Source of the DNA: JBMNQI01 sp050944055
Lineage (GTDB): Bacteria > Bacillota > Clostridia > Oscillospirales > Oscillospiraceae
Assembly: GCA_050944055.1 (NCBI GenBank)
Contig: JBMNQI010000033.1
Coordinates: 1 to 27,057, forward strand
Direction of reading: 5' to 3'
DNA length: 27,057 nucleotides
Shown here: one piece after another, positions 16,017-24,657 of the stretch
Layout: each line of letters starts with the position of its first letter
How positions within the stretch are numbered: the first letter of the stretch is position 1
Position numbers and translations under genes: made by a program
The notes under the pieces: generated by a model
Told to the model about the DNA's origin: nothing
Databases searched by the model: none
The model's input: only the letters and a program-made list of their open reading frames with translations

Positions 16017-16163
16017 CCTGGTGCTGTATTCTAACATTGAATGAAAATCTTCCCCTGTTTTGCGGGCATAGCTAAAAACAGCGCACCGACCATAAGGCAG
16101 ACTGCATATCATAGGGGGACAAGATGACATAACAATAAGGCACATGCTCAAGGAGGTCCATCT

Positions 16164-18026
16164 ATGAACTCCAATACATTGGAACCCATGTCTGAGGAAA
16201 TGCTCGGAGAGAAAAATGATCGGAAGACACCGAAAAGAAAGATCACCAAAGTACTTAAAGGCCGGAAATCATCGCATAATCAGGGCAAAAAGCGATTGAT
16301 CCTGCTGGCAGTTTGTATCGGACTGCTCGTTGCGTTGTTCGTCGGATTTTATAACCTGTTTTTTGCGCAGGAGGAACGGGTGGCTATTACCGGTGTTACG
16401 ACTTACGGTTTTTTGAATCAGGCTATTGAGGGCTCCGGAACGACAACGCCTGCCGACTCCGTTTCGTATGAATTCAGCGGTACTGTTTTCGAGTGGTTTG
16501 TGGAACCCGGAGACCAGGTGGAGGCGGGGGACCTGCTCTATGTACTGGACTCCTCAGAGGTAGAGGATGAGATCCTGGAAAACGAAGTCGAGCTGGATAA
16601 ACTTTATGAGCAGCTGGCTGATCTGCAGGAAAGCATTGCAGGCCAGCAGGTTACGGCGCCGTTTTCCGGCAGAATCGAGAAAGTTCAGGCGAAGGAAGGC
16701 AAAAATGTCCAAAGCGGAACGACGCTGGCTCAGCTGATCGATGACAGCTATATGAAGGCCACGCTCTATTTTAGTTATATCTACGAAAGCCAGCTGTACG
16801 TCGGGCAAAAGATAATTGTTTCCTTCCCGGATCAGATGCTTACCGCCGAGGGAATTATCACGGATATTCGGTACGTAGACTATGTGACGCCGGAAGGTAT
16901 GAAATGCTTTGGCGTAACCATCCGTGTCCCCAATCCCGGCTCCCTGACGGAGGGGACGACCGCCTCCTGCTGGGCGGAGGCTTCGGACGGTACATATATT
17001 TACGCCGTGGACGACGCGGCTTTGGAGTATAACAATGCCGAGGCCATTACTGCCAATGTCACCGGTGAGCTTACCGCTGTGCATGTGGTGGATTACGAGC
17101 GGGTATCCGCCGGGCAGAAGCTGTTCTCCATCGATGCCTCCGGCTATGAAAACCAATTGGAGACCGTACAGAAGCAGATCAAAAACTACGAGGATAAGAT
17201 TGTGTCCCTTCGGGAGTCTGTTGAGACAGAGTTCACCCGCTATGCCGACATCTCCGGCCAGGTGGTGACCGCCGCATACAGCACCAATCGTATGACCGGT
17301 ATGGATATGGGTACGGTCGTCATTTACAACCAGGATTCGATGAAAATCTCCGTCAATATCGACGAGCTGGATGCGGATCAACTGGAGGAAGGCATGGAGG
17401 TCTATGTCTACCGTACGACCTCCTCCAGCATCGTTTCCTATCCCGCCACACTTACATATCTCAGCCTGGAGGCCACAGCGGGCAGCGGCGGCGTCAGCAC
17501 ATTCGCCGCCACTATCACCATTGATTCCAAAGGTGAATTGTCCTCCGGCGTCACGGTCTACTACTCCATCGACGTCAGCGGCGGCGGTGCGGCGGAAGAG
17601 ACAGTATTAGCTCCCCTCAACGCCCTGTGCAGCTATGATGACGGCTATTACCTGCTGGTGCAGGCGGAAAACCGCCCGGAAAACGCGATTGACCCGGAAT
17701 TGACGGGCGGCAGCGTCACAGATTATCCCAAGGACTTTTATGCGATTCCTGTGGAAGTAGGCGATTATAACGCCAGATATATCCAGATTCTCTCCGGTGT
17801 GGAGCAGGATGCGACCGTGTTCCTGCGGTATCAGAATACCGCGCCTTCCGGCGGCAATGAAACCTCCAATGTTGAAGAAGAGGAGCAACAGGGCATGATG
17901 CCCGGCGGCTTCGACATGAGCCAGATACCCGATTTCGAAGGCCAGATGCCGAACTTCGGCGGAGGCCAGATGCCGAGCTTCAGCGGGGGTAGTTCAGGCG
18001 GCGGAATGCCCGGCGGGCGCAGCTAA
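16164..18026 (+). CDS. HlyD/MacA-like membrane fusion (adaptor) protein
   Basis: 620 residues. A basic cytoplasmic N-terminus (1-46) precedes one membrane segment (about 47-68). Outside the membrane comes a barrel-sandwich domain split around a short coiled coil (VEDEILENEVELDKLYEQL) and closed by VTAPFSGRIEKVQAKEGKNV. A second hairpin (residues about 325-355) and beta-barrel repeats follow. The last 45 residues are Gly/Met/Gln/Pro-rich low complexity (GQMPNFGGGQMPSFSGG). AGGAGG lies 7 nt before the ATG. With the next two genes it forms a MacAB/YknXYZ-type exporter. The length is above the usual 400-450 for MacA, and the tail is unusual. The exported substrate is unknown; peptides, antibiotics and lipids are typical for the family. 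Confidence 0.9.
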   Translation: MNSNTLEPMSEEMLGEKNDRKTPKRKITKVLKGRKSSHNQGKKRLILLAVCIGLLVALFVGFYNLFFAQEERVAITGVTTYGFLNQAIEGSGTTTPADSVSYEFSGTVFEWFVEPGDQVEAGDLLYVLDSSEVEDEILENEVELDKLYEQLADLQESIAGQQVTAPFSGRIEKVQAKEGKNVQSGTTLAQLIDDSYMKATLYFSYIYESQLYVGQKIIVSFPDQMLTAEGIITDIRYVDYVTPEGMKCFGVTIRVPNPGSLTEGTTASCWAEASDGTYIYAVDDAALEYNNAEAITANVTGELTAVHVVDYERVSAGQKLFSIDASGYENQLETVQKQIKNYEDKIVSLRESVETEFTRYADISGQVVTAAYSTNRMTGMDMGTVVIYNQDSMKISVNIDELDADQLEEGMEVYVYRTTSSSIVSYPATLTYLSLEATAGSGGVSTFAATITIDSKGELSSGVTVYYSIDVSGGGAAEETVLAPLNALCSYDDGYYLLVQAENRPENAIDPELTGGSVTDYPKDFYAIPVEVGDYNARYIQILSGVEQDATVFLRYQNTAPSGGNETSNVEEEEQQGMMPGGFDMSQIPDFEGQMPNFGGGQMPSFSGGSSGGGMPGGRS

Positions 18027-18036
18027 GGAGCGAGAC

Positions 18037-18756
18037 ATGGAACTCATCGAGATCAAGGATCTTTACAAAATCTATGGCGAAGGACAGGAAAATGAGGTTC
18101 GTGCATTGGACGGCGTCAGCCTTTCCATCGGCTATGGCGAGTTCGTAGCCATCGTAGGCCCTTCCGGTTCCGGCAAATCCACGCTGATGAACATTCTGGG
18201 ATGCCTGGATGTTCCCACCAGGGGCAGCTATACACTGAAAGGGATTCCGATCCAGGAACGCAGCGAGCAGGAACTGGCTCATATTCGCAGCAAAGAGATC
18301 AGTTTTATCTTTCAGGGGTATAATCTGATCCCGTCCCTGAATGTATGGAAAAATGTTGCGCTCCCTTTGGCCTATCAAGGGATATCGCCTTCTGAACGCT
18401 ATGAACGCGCTGTTCAGGCGCTGGATTCCATGGGACTGGCAGATCGCGCGGAGGCCCGGCCTACGGTGCTTTCCGGCGGTCAGCAGCAGAGAGTGGCCAT
18501 TGCGCGGGCCATCGCCACCCGATCGCCCATCATCATGGCGGACGAGCCTACCGGTGCGCTCGACTCTAAAACGGGACGGCAGGTCCTGGATATTCTGCGA
18601 AAACTGCATATGAACGGCACAACAGTGATTCTCATTACACATGACAACGGCATTGCCTCCAAGGCGGAACGGATTGTCCGCCTGTCTGACGGGAAGATCG
18701 TGGAGGACTGCTTTAACGTGCCGGATGAGGCACGGGCCATCGGGCAAAAACTCTGA
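18037..18756 (+). CDS. ABC transporter ATPase, MacB/LolD type
   Basis: 239 residues. Walker A is GPSGSGKST (about 40-48), the Q loop lies in FIFQGYNL, the signature is LSGGQQQRVAIARA, Walker B is IIMADEPTGALD, and the switch histidine is in LITHD. All are intact, so it should hydrolyse ATP for the exporter. AAGGAG, 6 nt before the ATG, starts inside the stop codon of the adaptor gene, which points to tight coupling. The short FtsE/LolD-like form fits a MacB permease encoded as a separate protein, which follows. Confidence 0.96.
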   Translation: MELIEIKDLYKIYGEGQENEVRALDGVSLSIGYGEFVAIVGPSGSGKSTLMNILGCLDVPTRGSYTLKGIPIQERSEQELAHIRSKEISFIFQGYNLIPSLNVWKNVALPLAYQGISPSERYERAVQALDSMGLADRAEARPTVLSGGQQQRVAIARAIATRSPIIMADEPTGALDSKTGRQVLDILRKLHMNGTTVILITHDNGIASKAERIVRLSDGKIVEDCFNVPDEARAIGQKL

Positions 18757-18767
18757 GGAGGGATAAT

Positions 18768-19949
18768 ATGGATTCCGTAATCATGGCCCTGGAATCTATC
18801 CGGGATAAGAAAATCCGCTCCTTCCTTACCATGCTCGGCATCATTATCGGTGTGGGCGCAGTGTTGATTCTGGTATCTGTGGTGAAAGGCTTCAACGCGG
18901 ATCTCACGGCTTATTATGAAAAGCAGGGAGTCAATAAAGTCAATGTTTCCCTCACGAACTATGATCGCACCAACACCATCGATCAGTCCGGGGAATTTAT
19001 GGAGTGGGTAACAAATACTCTGACAGAATATATTACCGGAGTGACCCCCAGCTATTCCGCTTCCGGTACGCTGAAATACTACGGCAATACCAATTCCACC
19101 GCTAAAGTTTACTTTGGCAATGAGCAATGGTCCGCCTGCAACAATTTCACTCTGGATGAAGGCCGTGACCTGCTGGCGATGGACATCGACAACAAAAACC
19201 GTGTCTGTGTGATTGGGTCCTATGTGGCGGATGTTCTGTTTGGATTCCGGAATCCGGTTGGAGAAACCATTATGTATGACGGCACGCCTCTGACAGTCGT
19301 CGGCATCTTCTACCCGAAGGACGGCAGCGCAGAGGAGTCGATGGACGATATGATTGTCGTTCCATATACCCTGAACCGCCAGATATTAGGCAGCGATACG
19401 GTATCCCAGTTTACCATTAAAGTTGCTTTATCCACCAACATGACCGCGGTCATAAGCAAAGTGGAAGACTGGATGCTGGAGAATGTGGACACCGACGCCA
19501 GCGAATACAGCGTGGAAAACGGGAACGACGCCATGCAGGCCGTCGAGGATGAAACCGCCTCTCTGCAGGTGGTCCTGGGCGGCGTAGCCGGCATTGCGCT
19601 GTTGGTGGGCGGCATCGGCATCATGAACATTATGCTGGTCACCGTCACGGAGAGAACGCGGGAAATTGGTATAAAAAAGGCCATCGGCGCTCAGAGGCGG
19701 GTCATTATATCACAATTTCTGGTAGAGTCTACGGTGCTGTCCGGAATAGGCGGTATCTTTGGCATTTTTATCGGCTATGCAGGTTCCCTGATATTAGGGA
19801 AAGCTATATATGATATGATCCTGCTCCCGGACGCCTGGATGACGGTCGCATCGTTCCTCTTTTCTCTCGTTATCGGCATTGGCTTTGGTATGTATCCTGC
19901 CGTCAAGGCCTCCGGTCTTCAGCCGGTGGATGCCTTGCGCGCAGACTAA
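18768..19949 (+). CDS. ABC transporter permease, MacB/FtsX type
   Basis: 393 residues with four membrane segments: one near residues 17-40 and three near 265-290, 315-345 and 355-380. A large extracytoplasmic domain sits between the first and second, the MacB_PCD plus FtsX layout. The family stretch GGIGIMNIMLVTVTERTREIGIKKAIGA is complete. It begins 11 bp after the ATPase gene with GAGGAGGG upstream. MacB-type systems do not move substrate through the membrane core but use ATP to drive an extracytoplasmic adaptor, here the HlyD-like protein. Confidence 0.95.
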   Translation: MDSVIMALESIRDKKIRSFLTMLGIIIGVGAVLILVSVVKGFNADLTAYYEKQGVNKVNVSLTNYDRTNTIDQSGEFMEWVTNTLTEYITGVTPSYSASGTLKYYGNTNSTAKVYFGNEQWSACNNFTLDEGRDLLAMDIDNKNRVCVIGSYVADVLFGFRNPVGETIMYDGTPLTVVGIFYPKDGSAEESMDDMIVVPYTLNRQILGSDTVSQFTIKVALSTNMTAVISKVEDWMLENVDTDASEYSVENGNDAMQAVEDETASLQVVLGGVAGIALLVGGIGIMNIMLVTVTERTREIGIKKAIGAQRRVIISQFLVESTVLSGIGGIFGIFIGYAGSLILGKAIYDMILLPDAWMTVASFLFSLVIGIGFGMYPAVKASGLQPVDALRAD

Positions 19950-19984
19950 TTTGGAACGACTTTGATAAAAAAAGGAGACCATCT

Positions 19985-22291
19985 ATGAAAAAAAGGATAT
20001 CTGCATTGCTTCTATCTGTGCTCCTGCTTTTGCCGGCAGCTCCTCGTGCCGGAGCATCATTCACAGATGTATCCGGCGATGTTGCGATTGCCTCTGCTGT
20101 GCTGCAGAGTCTTGGCATTGCCGCCGGTACCAGTGCAACGACTTTTTCGCCTGATTCCTACTTGACCAGAGCGCAGGTCTGCGTTTTGATCGTTAACGCT
20201 ATGGGCCTGTTCAACCAGGTTAGCAGCTATAGTCGAAAGACGTTGTTTTCCGATGTCAGCGCATCTTCCTGGTACAACGGGTATGTCAATCTCGCCTACG
20301 CCCAGGGAATTGTCAACGGACAGGGCAACGGCACGTTTTCTCCCGATGCCCCGGTTACATACGGCGAGATGGCAACTGTTCTTTTACGCATGCTAAAGTA
20401 CACCTCTGCCGAGGTCGGCTCTGTATGGCCTCTGGATTATACAAGCTTCTGCGATGATTTGGGGTTGTCGAAAGGGCTTGTCCTCACCCCGACCAGCGCC
20501 CTCACCAGAGGGCAGGCGGCGGTCCTGCTGTATCGTACCTTGAAAGCTAATGTAAACGGAACGAAAAAGCCGTACTATGAATCGATCAACGGTGTCGCTT
20601 CCACCAGCGAGGCTATTTTATTGGACAACGCGTCGTCCTGCGGCGGCGGCTCGAATCTTCTGATGGTTTATTCTCCCGGAAGTGCCGGAGGCGTTCAGTA
20701 TTACACCCAGAAGAATACGCAAAGTGATGCGTTGATCGGGTATTTAGGAACCCTGTTGTTTAATGGGGCCGGCAGTGTTGTCGGTTTTATTCCCGAAGGT
20801 ACCGAGTATTTGGATGTGGTAATTGAGTCTGCGGAAGCCTCCTTGCTTACGGCGGCGGACGGAAAGAGCTATCGCATCTCTTCCGATGCCGTTGTCATTG
20901 CTGCCGGAGAAGCATACACGTACTCTGCCTCCGGTTTTCTGCAGCTCAGCAGGAGCAGAGGAAGCACTGTGCGGATGTTCTATAACGACAGTGGCGCCAT
21001 CTCCTGCCTGTATCTGGCGGGAGGGACTTCCGGCAGCAGCAAAGCGGCCGTGGCAGAAACGGCCGCTGCCGCCAGTTCCCTGTCACGGGCGCTCGGGATC
21101 GCCAACAAGAATTACGCAATAACGAAGAACGGAGCTGCGACAGATTCCTCTGCGTTGGCGCAATATGATGTAGGATATTATGATGCCGCTTCGGGCACCC
21201 TGCGGGTCTCCGACTACCGCGTATCCGGATATATTTCCGCGGCGTCTCCCAGCATTTCCGCCGCAGAGACGATAACGATAGCCGGACACAGCTTTGAGGT
21301 GTTGGAATGTGCATGGGATACGCTGAAAAACTTCAATATGAGAGACAAAGTGACCTTGCTGCTCACTGACGATGGCAAAGTGGCTGCCGCCTATGATTCC
21401 TCCAGGCTTTCTGCAGATATGCTGGGTATTTTAAGCAAAGACGGTAAATCTGTTACTCTTGTAGGCAGCGCAATCACGCTGTCGGCAAGCACGATGAATT
21501 ACTCGGAGGATGATTTGGGAACATTGGTTACGGTTTCCGCCTCCTCGAATTCCGCGATTACTTGCAGAGCGGTTTCCGGTTCTGCTTCCGGAACTCTGGA
21601 TCTAACAGAATACACGGTTGGCGGTATAGAGATCGCTGATTGCTGCTCTGTTTATGAGTGGGCCGGGAAAGGATATGTTTATGATCTGGACGGAAATCAG
21701 GGATCTGCATCTTCCAGCCTGCGTGCAATCGACTGGACAGAAAAGCTTTCTTCCTCCTATGTGAGCTACACGCATACGAATTCCGCAGGACAAATCGATG
21801 TAATCTTGCTGAAAGATGTCACCGGAAATGCCTATGAATTCGGGAAACTCAAAGTGATTGAGAATGCCATCAATCTCAGCAGCGGCTGGATGGATGCCTT
21901 CAATAATGCCGCCACGCTGACCAACAGTTCCGGCACCTCCAGCAAGCATTTGTTTAGCGGTTCCGCCAACGATAGTTTTGTCGGCGTAGCCTTCGGTCAG
22001 AGCACCTATGGTTACGGCCGCGTGGTAAAACTTCTGAACCTGAGCAAAATCACAAGCGTCTCGGCGGAGGATTTCTTCCAGTCGGGCGGTAACTGGTATG
22101 CGGAAGCACGGAACAATGAGTATCCTATCTCCGAGAAAGTGGAAATCTATATCAGCGATGCCGACAGCTGGCTCAGCGGCGAAGCCGGTCTTGCCAACGT
22201 GCTGGCAGACGGGTATGATCTCAGCTTGTACTATGACCGCAGCCCATCCGAGGGCGGTCAGGTGCGGATCATTGTCGCAAATGCGCCGTGA
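19985..22291 (+). CDS. Secreted S-layer homology (SLH) domain protein
   Basis: 768 residues. A Sec signal peptide (1 to about 25, MKKRISALLLSVLLLLPAAP) precedes three SLH repeats at about 26-75, 88-138 and 145-190 (for example YNGYVNLAYAQGIVNGQGNG). SLH repeats bind pyruvylated secondary cell-wall polymer, so the protein is fixed to the cell surface. The remaining 570 residues are Ser/Ala/Gly/Thr-rich beta-type sequence with no domain I recognise. AAAGGAG precedes the ATG, 35 bp after the permease gene, so it is probably the last gene of the exporter operon. It could be the outer, wall-bound part of the export path or a substrate-capture protein; this is inference. Confidence 0.9.
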   Translation: MKKRISALLLSVLLLLPAAPRAGASFTDVSGDVAIASAVLQSLGIAAGTSATTFSPDSYLTRAQVCVLIVNAMGLFNQVSSYSRKTLFSDVSASSWYNGYVNLAYAQGIVNGQGNGTFSPDAPVTYGEMATVLLRMLKYTSAEVGSVWPLDYTSFCDDLGLSKGLVLTPTSALTRGQAAVLLYRTLKANVNGTKKPYYESINGVASTSEAILLDNASSCGGGSNLLMVYSPGSAGGVQYYTQKNTQSDALIGYLGTLLFNGAGSVVGFIPEGTEYLDVVIESAEASLLTAADGKSYRISSDAVVIAAGEAYTYSASGFLQLSRSRGSTVRMFYNDSGAISCLYLAGGTSGSSKAAVAETAAAASSLSRALGIANKNYAITKNGAATDSSALAQYDVGYYDAASGTLRVSDYRVSGYISAASPSISAAETITIAGHSFEVLECAWDTLKNFNMRDKVTLLLTDDGKVAAAYDSSRLSADMLGILSKDGKSVTLVGSAITLSASTMNYSEDDLGTLVTVSASSNSAITCRAVSGSASGTLDLTEYTVGGIEIADCCSVYEWAGKGYVYDLDGNQGSASSSLRAIDWTEKLSSSYVSYTHTNSAGQIDVILLKDVTGNAYEFGKLKVIENAINLSSGWMDAFNNAATLTNSSGTSSKHLFSGSANDSFVGVAFGQSTYGYGRVVKLLNLSKITSVSAEDFFQSGGNWYAEARNNEYPISEKVEIYISDADSWLSGEAGLANVLADGYDLSLYYDRSPSEGGQVRIIVANAP

Positions 22292-22330
22292 CAGTGCGGA
22301 GCAGAATGAAAAAATACACAGTCAAAGTAT

Positions 22331-22372
22331 ATGAAAAAGCCCTGTACACATTGAAGATACAGGACTTTTCAT
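22331..22372. terminator. Bidirectional terminator between the exporter and peptide operons
   Basis: ATGAAAAAGCCCTGTA (22331-22346) pairs, with one bulge and one mismatch, to TACAGGACTTTTCAT (22358-22372) around an 11-nt loop. A-rich and T-rich arms make it usable on both strands, and the mismatch becomes G-U in the minus-strand RNA. It lies 40 bp after the SLH gene and 135 bp past the end of the convergent peptide operon. Confidence 0.7.
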
Positions 22373-22417
22373 AGTTACGCAGAGATTCTGACTCTCGGTC
22401 TTACGGAGGCGAACCGT

Positions 22418-22510
22418 ATGCTCTCGCGAATTGTGAGTTACGCGGACCCTCGGTTCTATCTGTTTAAATGTATATTTTGTCCACCCATACACATCTCGGG
22501 CAGAGGCTAA
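22418..22510 (+). CDS. Possible 30-residue peptide with a good ribosome site
   Basis: The ATG at 22418 has GGAGG 8 nt upstream. The frame encodes MLSRIVSYADPRFYLFKCIFC, less its last residue here, and runs to TAA at 22508-22510, overlapping the 3' end of the convergent gene. It lies after the terminator at 22331-22372 and no promoter is seen. It may be a chance frame; the ribosome site is the only positive evidence. Confidence 0.2.
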   Translation: MLSRIVSYADPRFYLFKCIFCPPIHISGRG

Positions 22511-23232
22511 TAAAGTATATACGGAAGTAACGTACCGCCGAACGCGCAGTCTTCCGGGCTACACTGCGTTGCAGCTGCTTCAACAAATGCGTTTTTGCGC
22601 AGTTCATCCAGTTTTATCCCATTCTTTTCGCCGCCTGCCGCAGCCATAAATGCAGGACACTCCCATATGTTTGATGTGTTAAACTGATGCATTACCAGCC
22701 GCTCCAGTCCAAAAGCAAATGTTGTTGCTCCAATTCCATCCTCATCTAAAAAGCGAGAAATATTTCCGATTTCAACACCTCTCTCATCAAACATCTCATA
22801 TGCATAATTCGTGTATTTGAAACCTTTTGCAGGCTCAATCCGTTTCTTTTCAAAACGATAATTCTGACAATAGAACAGATCTGCTGACTGTGCGGCAATC
22901 TCTTTCGGGGTGATTTGATCCACGGAAGTAATTTCTCGATAAATGCGGTTTATCATCGCTTCCGGAACGTTGCTTCCAAAAAGAAACATATAGAGATAGA
23001 ATAGCGAAAGATGCGAGCCGCTGCTGAGCAGCTCCGGCCGTTCCGTCCGCATGCAGGGAACAACATAGTTGACTATGGAATTTGGGTTGTCTACACACAG
23101 CTCTATTGCTTGAGCAAGATAACGGTCGCCCGCCTGCCCTAGCGGAAGTCGCGCCGCAATCAGCTGAGGCTCCAGTTCAACCTGCTGGGCGAAGCACTTT
23201 AGATAGCTGCTTAAACTATTTCCGGACAGCAT
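22507..23232 (-). CDS. Class II aminoacyl-tRNA-synthetase-like protein, paralog 1
   Basis: 241 residues. Motif 2 of class II synthetases is recognisable as C60-M-R62-T-E64, then a loop and H74-xxx-F78. Motif 3 is FAFGLERL (G175, E177, R178). In class II enzymes these residues bind ATP and the aminoacyl-adenylate. No tRNA-binding domain is visible, so the protein is only a catalytic core, as in paralogs such as HisZ, PoxA/EpmA and amino acid:carrier-protein ligases. It aligns almost without gaps to the next gene upstream and shares YAYEMFD, NIxRF and the W-N/E-x-x-A-F element after motif 3. It is the last gene of the peptide operon, 14 bp after paralog 2, with AAGGAG upstream. I infer that it activates an amino acid or carboxylate for peptide modification. 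Confidence 0.75.
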   Translation of the reverse strand: MLSGNSLSSYLKCFAQQVELEPQLIAARLPLGQAGDRYLAQAIELCVDNPNSIVNYVVPCMRTERPELLSSGSHLSLFYLYMFLFGSNVPEAMINRIYREITSVDQITPKEIAAQSADLFYCQNYRFEKKRIEPAKGFKYTNYAYEMFDERGVEIGNISRFLDEDGIGATTFAFGLERLVMHQFNTSNIWECPAFMAAAGGEKNGIKLDELRKNAFVEAAATQCSPEDCAFGGTLLPYILY

Positions 23233-23246
23233 AATATGTTTTCTCC

Positions 23247-23969
23247 TTATATAATAACGTTTGCGCGATATTCGTTGAGAAGTTCGCGCTGCTCTGCAGG
23301 CTTGTCAGCATATGCTTTAAATGCCAGCCTTCTTTGTTTATCACATAAAAACAGGCTTTGTTGACAATGTGATGAGCTTATAAACGCAGTAGTATTCCAT
23401 ACATTTGTCTGCTTCTCCAGATGCATAAGCATCCGCTCAATACCGAAGGCCATAACATAGCAGCTCTGCTCGGAATTCTTCATCGTAAACCGGGCGATAT
23501 TACATATTTCAATTTCCTTTTTATCGAACATTTCATATGCGTATCCAGTGCAATCAAAGTTTTTTGCCGAAGCTACATGCTTCTGCCGAAAAGTGAAATT
23601 ATCGCAGTAAAACTCTTTGCAGTCATTTGAAAGAATCTCATTCAAGCCAATCCCTGTTACGTCGGTGATTGCCGAGTAAATCTGGTCTCTTCTGAATTGC
23701 TGCACATTATTTCCCATCACAATCATCATTAAAAAAAAGAGCGATAAATGACTCCCCAGTTGAATATTCTCTTTGCGTTCGCGTCTAATGCATGGGGCAG
23801 TAAATGAAATGATATGGTCTGAAAACATGCAGCATTCTGATATGGCGTTCCAAAGATATCTATCGGCTGCCGGCCCAATTGGCGGAATAATTTTTGTTGG
23901 TTGAATGCCTAAATTCGTATCCGTTCTCACTTTATCAATATAGGCTTCCATACTGCTGTATTTCAACAT
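23247..23969 (-). CDS. Class II aminoacyl-tRNA-synthetase-like protein, paralog 2
   Basis: 240 residues from ATG 23967-23969, chosen because AAAGG lies 6 nt upstream and the N-terminus then matches paralog 1 in length. Motif 2 is C60-I-R62-R-E64 with H74-xxx-F78; motif 3 is MAFGIERM (G176, E178, R179). It keeps every catalytic-type residue seen in paralog 1 and shares GSHLSLF, FYC, YAYEMFD and NIARF. Similar numbering through the whole length indicates tandem duplication. An open frame runs upstream to 24071, but that extension overlaps the preceding gene. Class II proteins are usually dimers, so a heterodimer with one of the neighbours is possible. Confidence 0.75.
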   Translation of the reverse strand: MLKYSSMEAYIDKVRTDTNLGIQPTKIIPPIGPAADRYLWNAISECCMFSDHIISFTAPCIRRERKENIQLGSHLSLFFLMMIVMGNNVQQFRRDQIYSAITDVTGIGLNEILSNDCKEFYCDNFTFRQKHVASAKNFDCTGYAYEMFDKKEIEICNIARFTMKNSEQSCYVMAFGIERMLMHLEKQTNVWNTTAFISSSHCQQSLFLCDKQRRLAFKAYADKPAEQRELLNEYRANVII

Positions 23970-23988
23970 AATATGCCTTTCTTTCAGG

Positions 23989-24657
23989 TCAGTCTGCAAA
24001 TGCCCCGGGCGAAATAACAGTTGATAAAAAGAGCCGATAAGATTCTGCTGAATTGTCATAAAAGTACGCATTTTTCCGAAATTGATCGTGGAAATAGTAA
24101 TTCGATTGCTCTGAATTCACTGCCGCAGAGAACGGCGGAGTGTTCCAAATGTTGGTTCCATCCAGTCGATCTAACAACAGCTGCTCCACACATGCAGACA
24201 GCAGCGTGCATGCCGGCTCTCCCTTGTCGTCGAAGCATTCCAGGGTTCTGCCTAACCAAATACCTTTTTCATTTATGCTGTCATATGCGGCACATGAAAA
24301 CGGGAATCCCTTGGCCGGAGGAATTTCCATCCTGATACATTGCATGTTTTCTCCAAACAGACGGAAACGGAGCTCATCTCTGTCGCCTAATCGATCTGTA
24401 TGAAACGGAAAGAGGAGAATAAACTCCAGCGATGTAATCCTCCCTGCGCTCAATTCGTCTATGGAGTTTTTTCGCACACACGGGAACAGCACTCCATCTG
24501 GCAAGCTTTCCCCCCGCTTGAGACGCATAATCAGTTCTTGTGCAGCCTGCTCAAACGGAACCGGCCTTCTATCATTCATCTTTACCGGCACACATGTAAC
24601 ATTTAAATCTCTGATTAATTCATTATAAAAGAACGTCAGTGTCATATTGTTCACCAT
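23989..24657 (-). CDS. Degenerate class II synthetase-like protein, paralog 3
   Basis: 222 residues from the ATG at 24655-24657, which has GGAG 9 nt upstream and overlaps the radical SAM stop by 7 bp (ATGGTGA). It aligns to paralogs 1 and 2 (C60 and R62, the AKGF stretch, TNIWNTPPF after motif 3), but the catalytic signatures are lost. The motif 2 Glu is Asn64, the His is replaced, and the motif 3 G-x-E-R reads C-V-E-Q. It should not form an adenylate and may be a structural or peptide-binding partner, like HisZ. An earlier ATG at 24672 is possible. Confidence 0.7.
   Translation of the reverse strand: MVNNMTLTFFYNELIRDLNVTCVPVKMNDRRPVPFEQAAQELIMRLKRGESLPDGVLFPCVRKNSIDELSAGRITSLEFILLFPFHTDRLGDRDELRFRLFGENMQCIRMEIPPAKGFPFSCAAYDSINEKGIWLGRTLECFDDKGEPACTLLSACVEQLLLDRLDGTNIWNTPPFSAAVNSEQSNYYFHDQFRKNAYFYDNSAESYRLFLSTVISPGAFAD

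Noticed and set aside
16554..17381. 275-codon open frame on the minus strand
   Set aside because: It is antisense to the HlyD-like adaptor gene, which has clear domains and an AGGAGG start.
22507..24657. Genuine aminoacyl-tRNA synthetases or a pyrrolysine-type system
   Set aside because: The proteins are too short for a tRNA-binding domain, occur as three paralogs, one lacks catalytic residues, and no tRNA gene or in-frame amber context is seen nearby.
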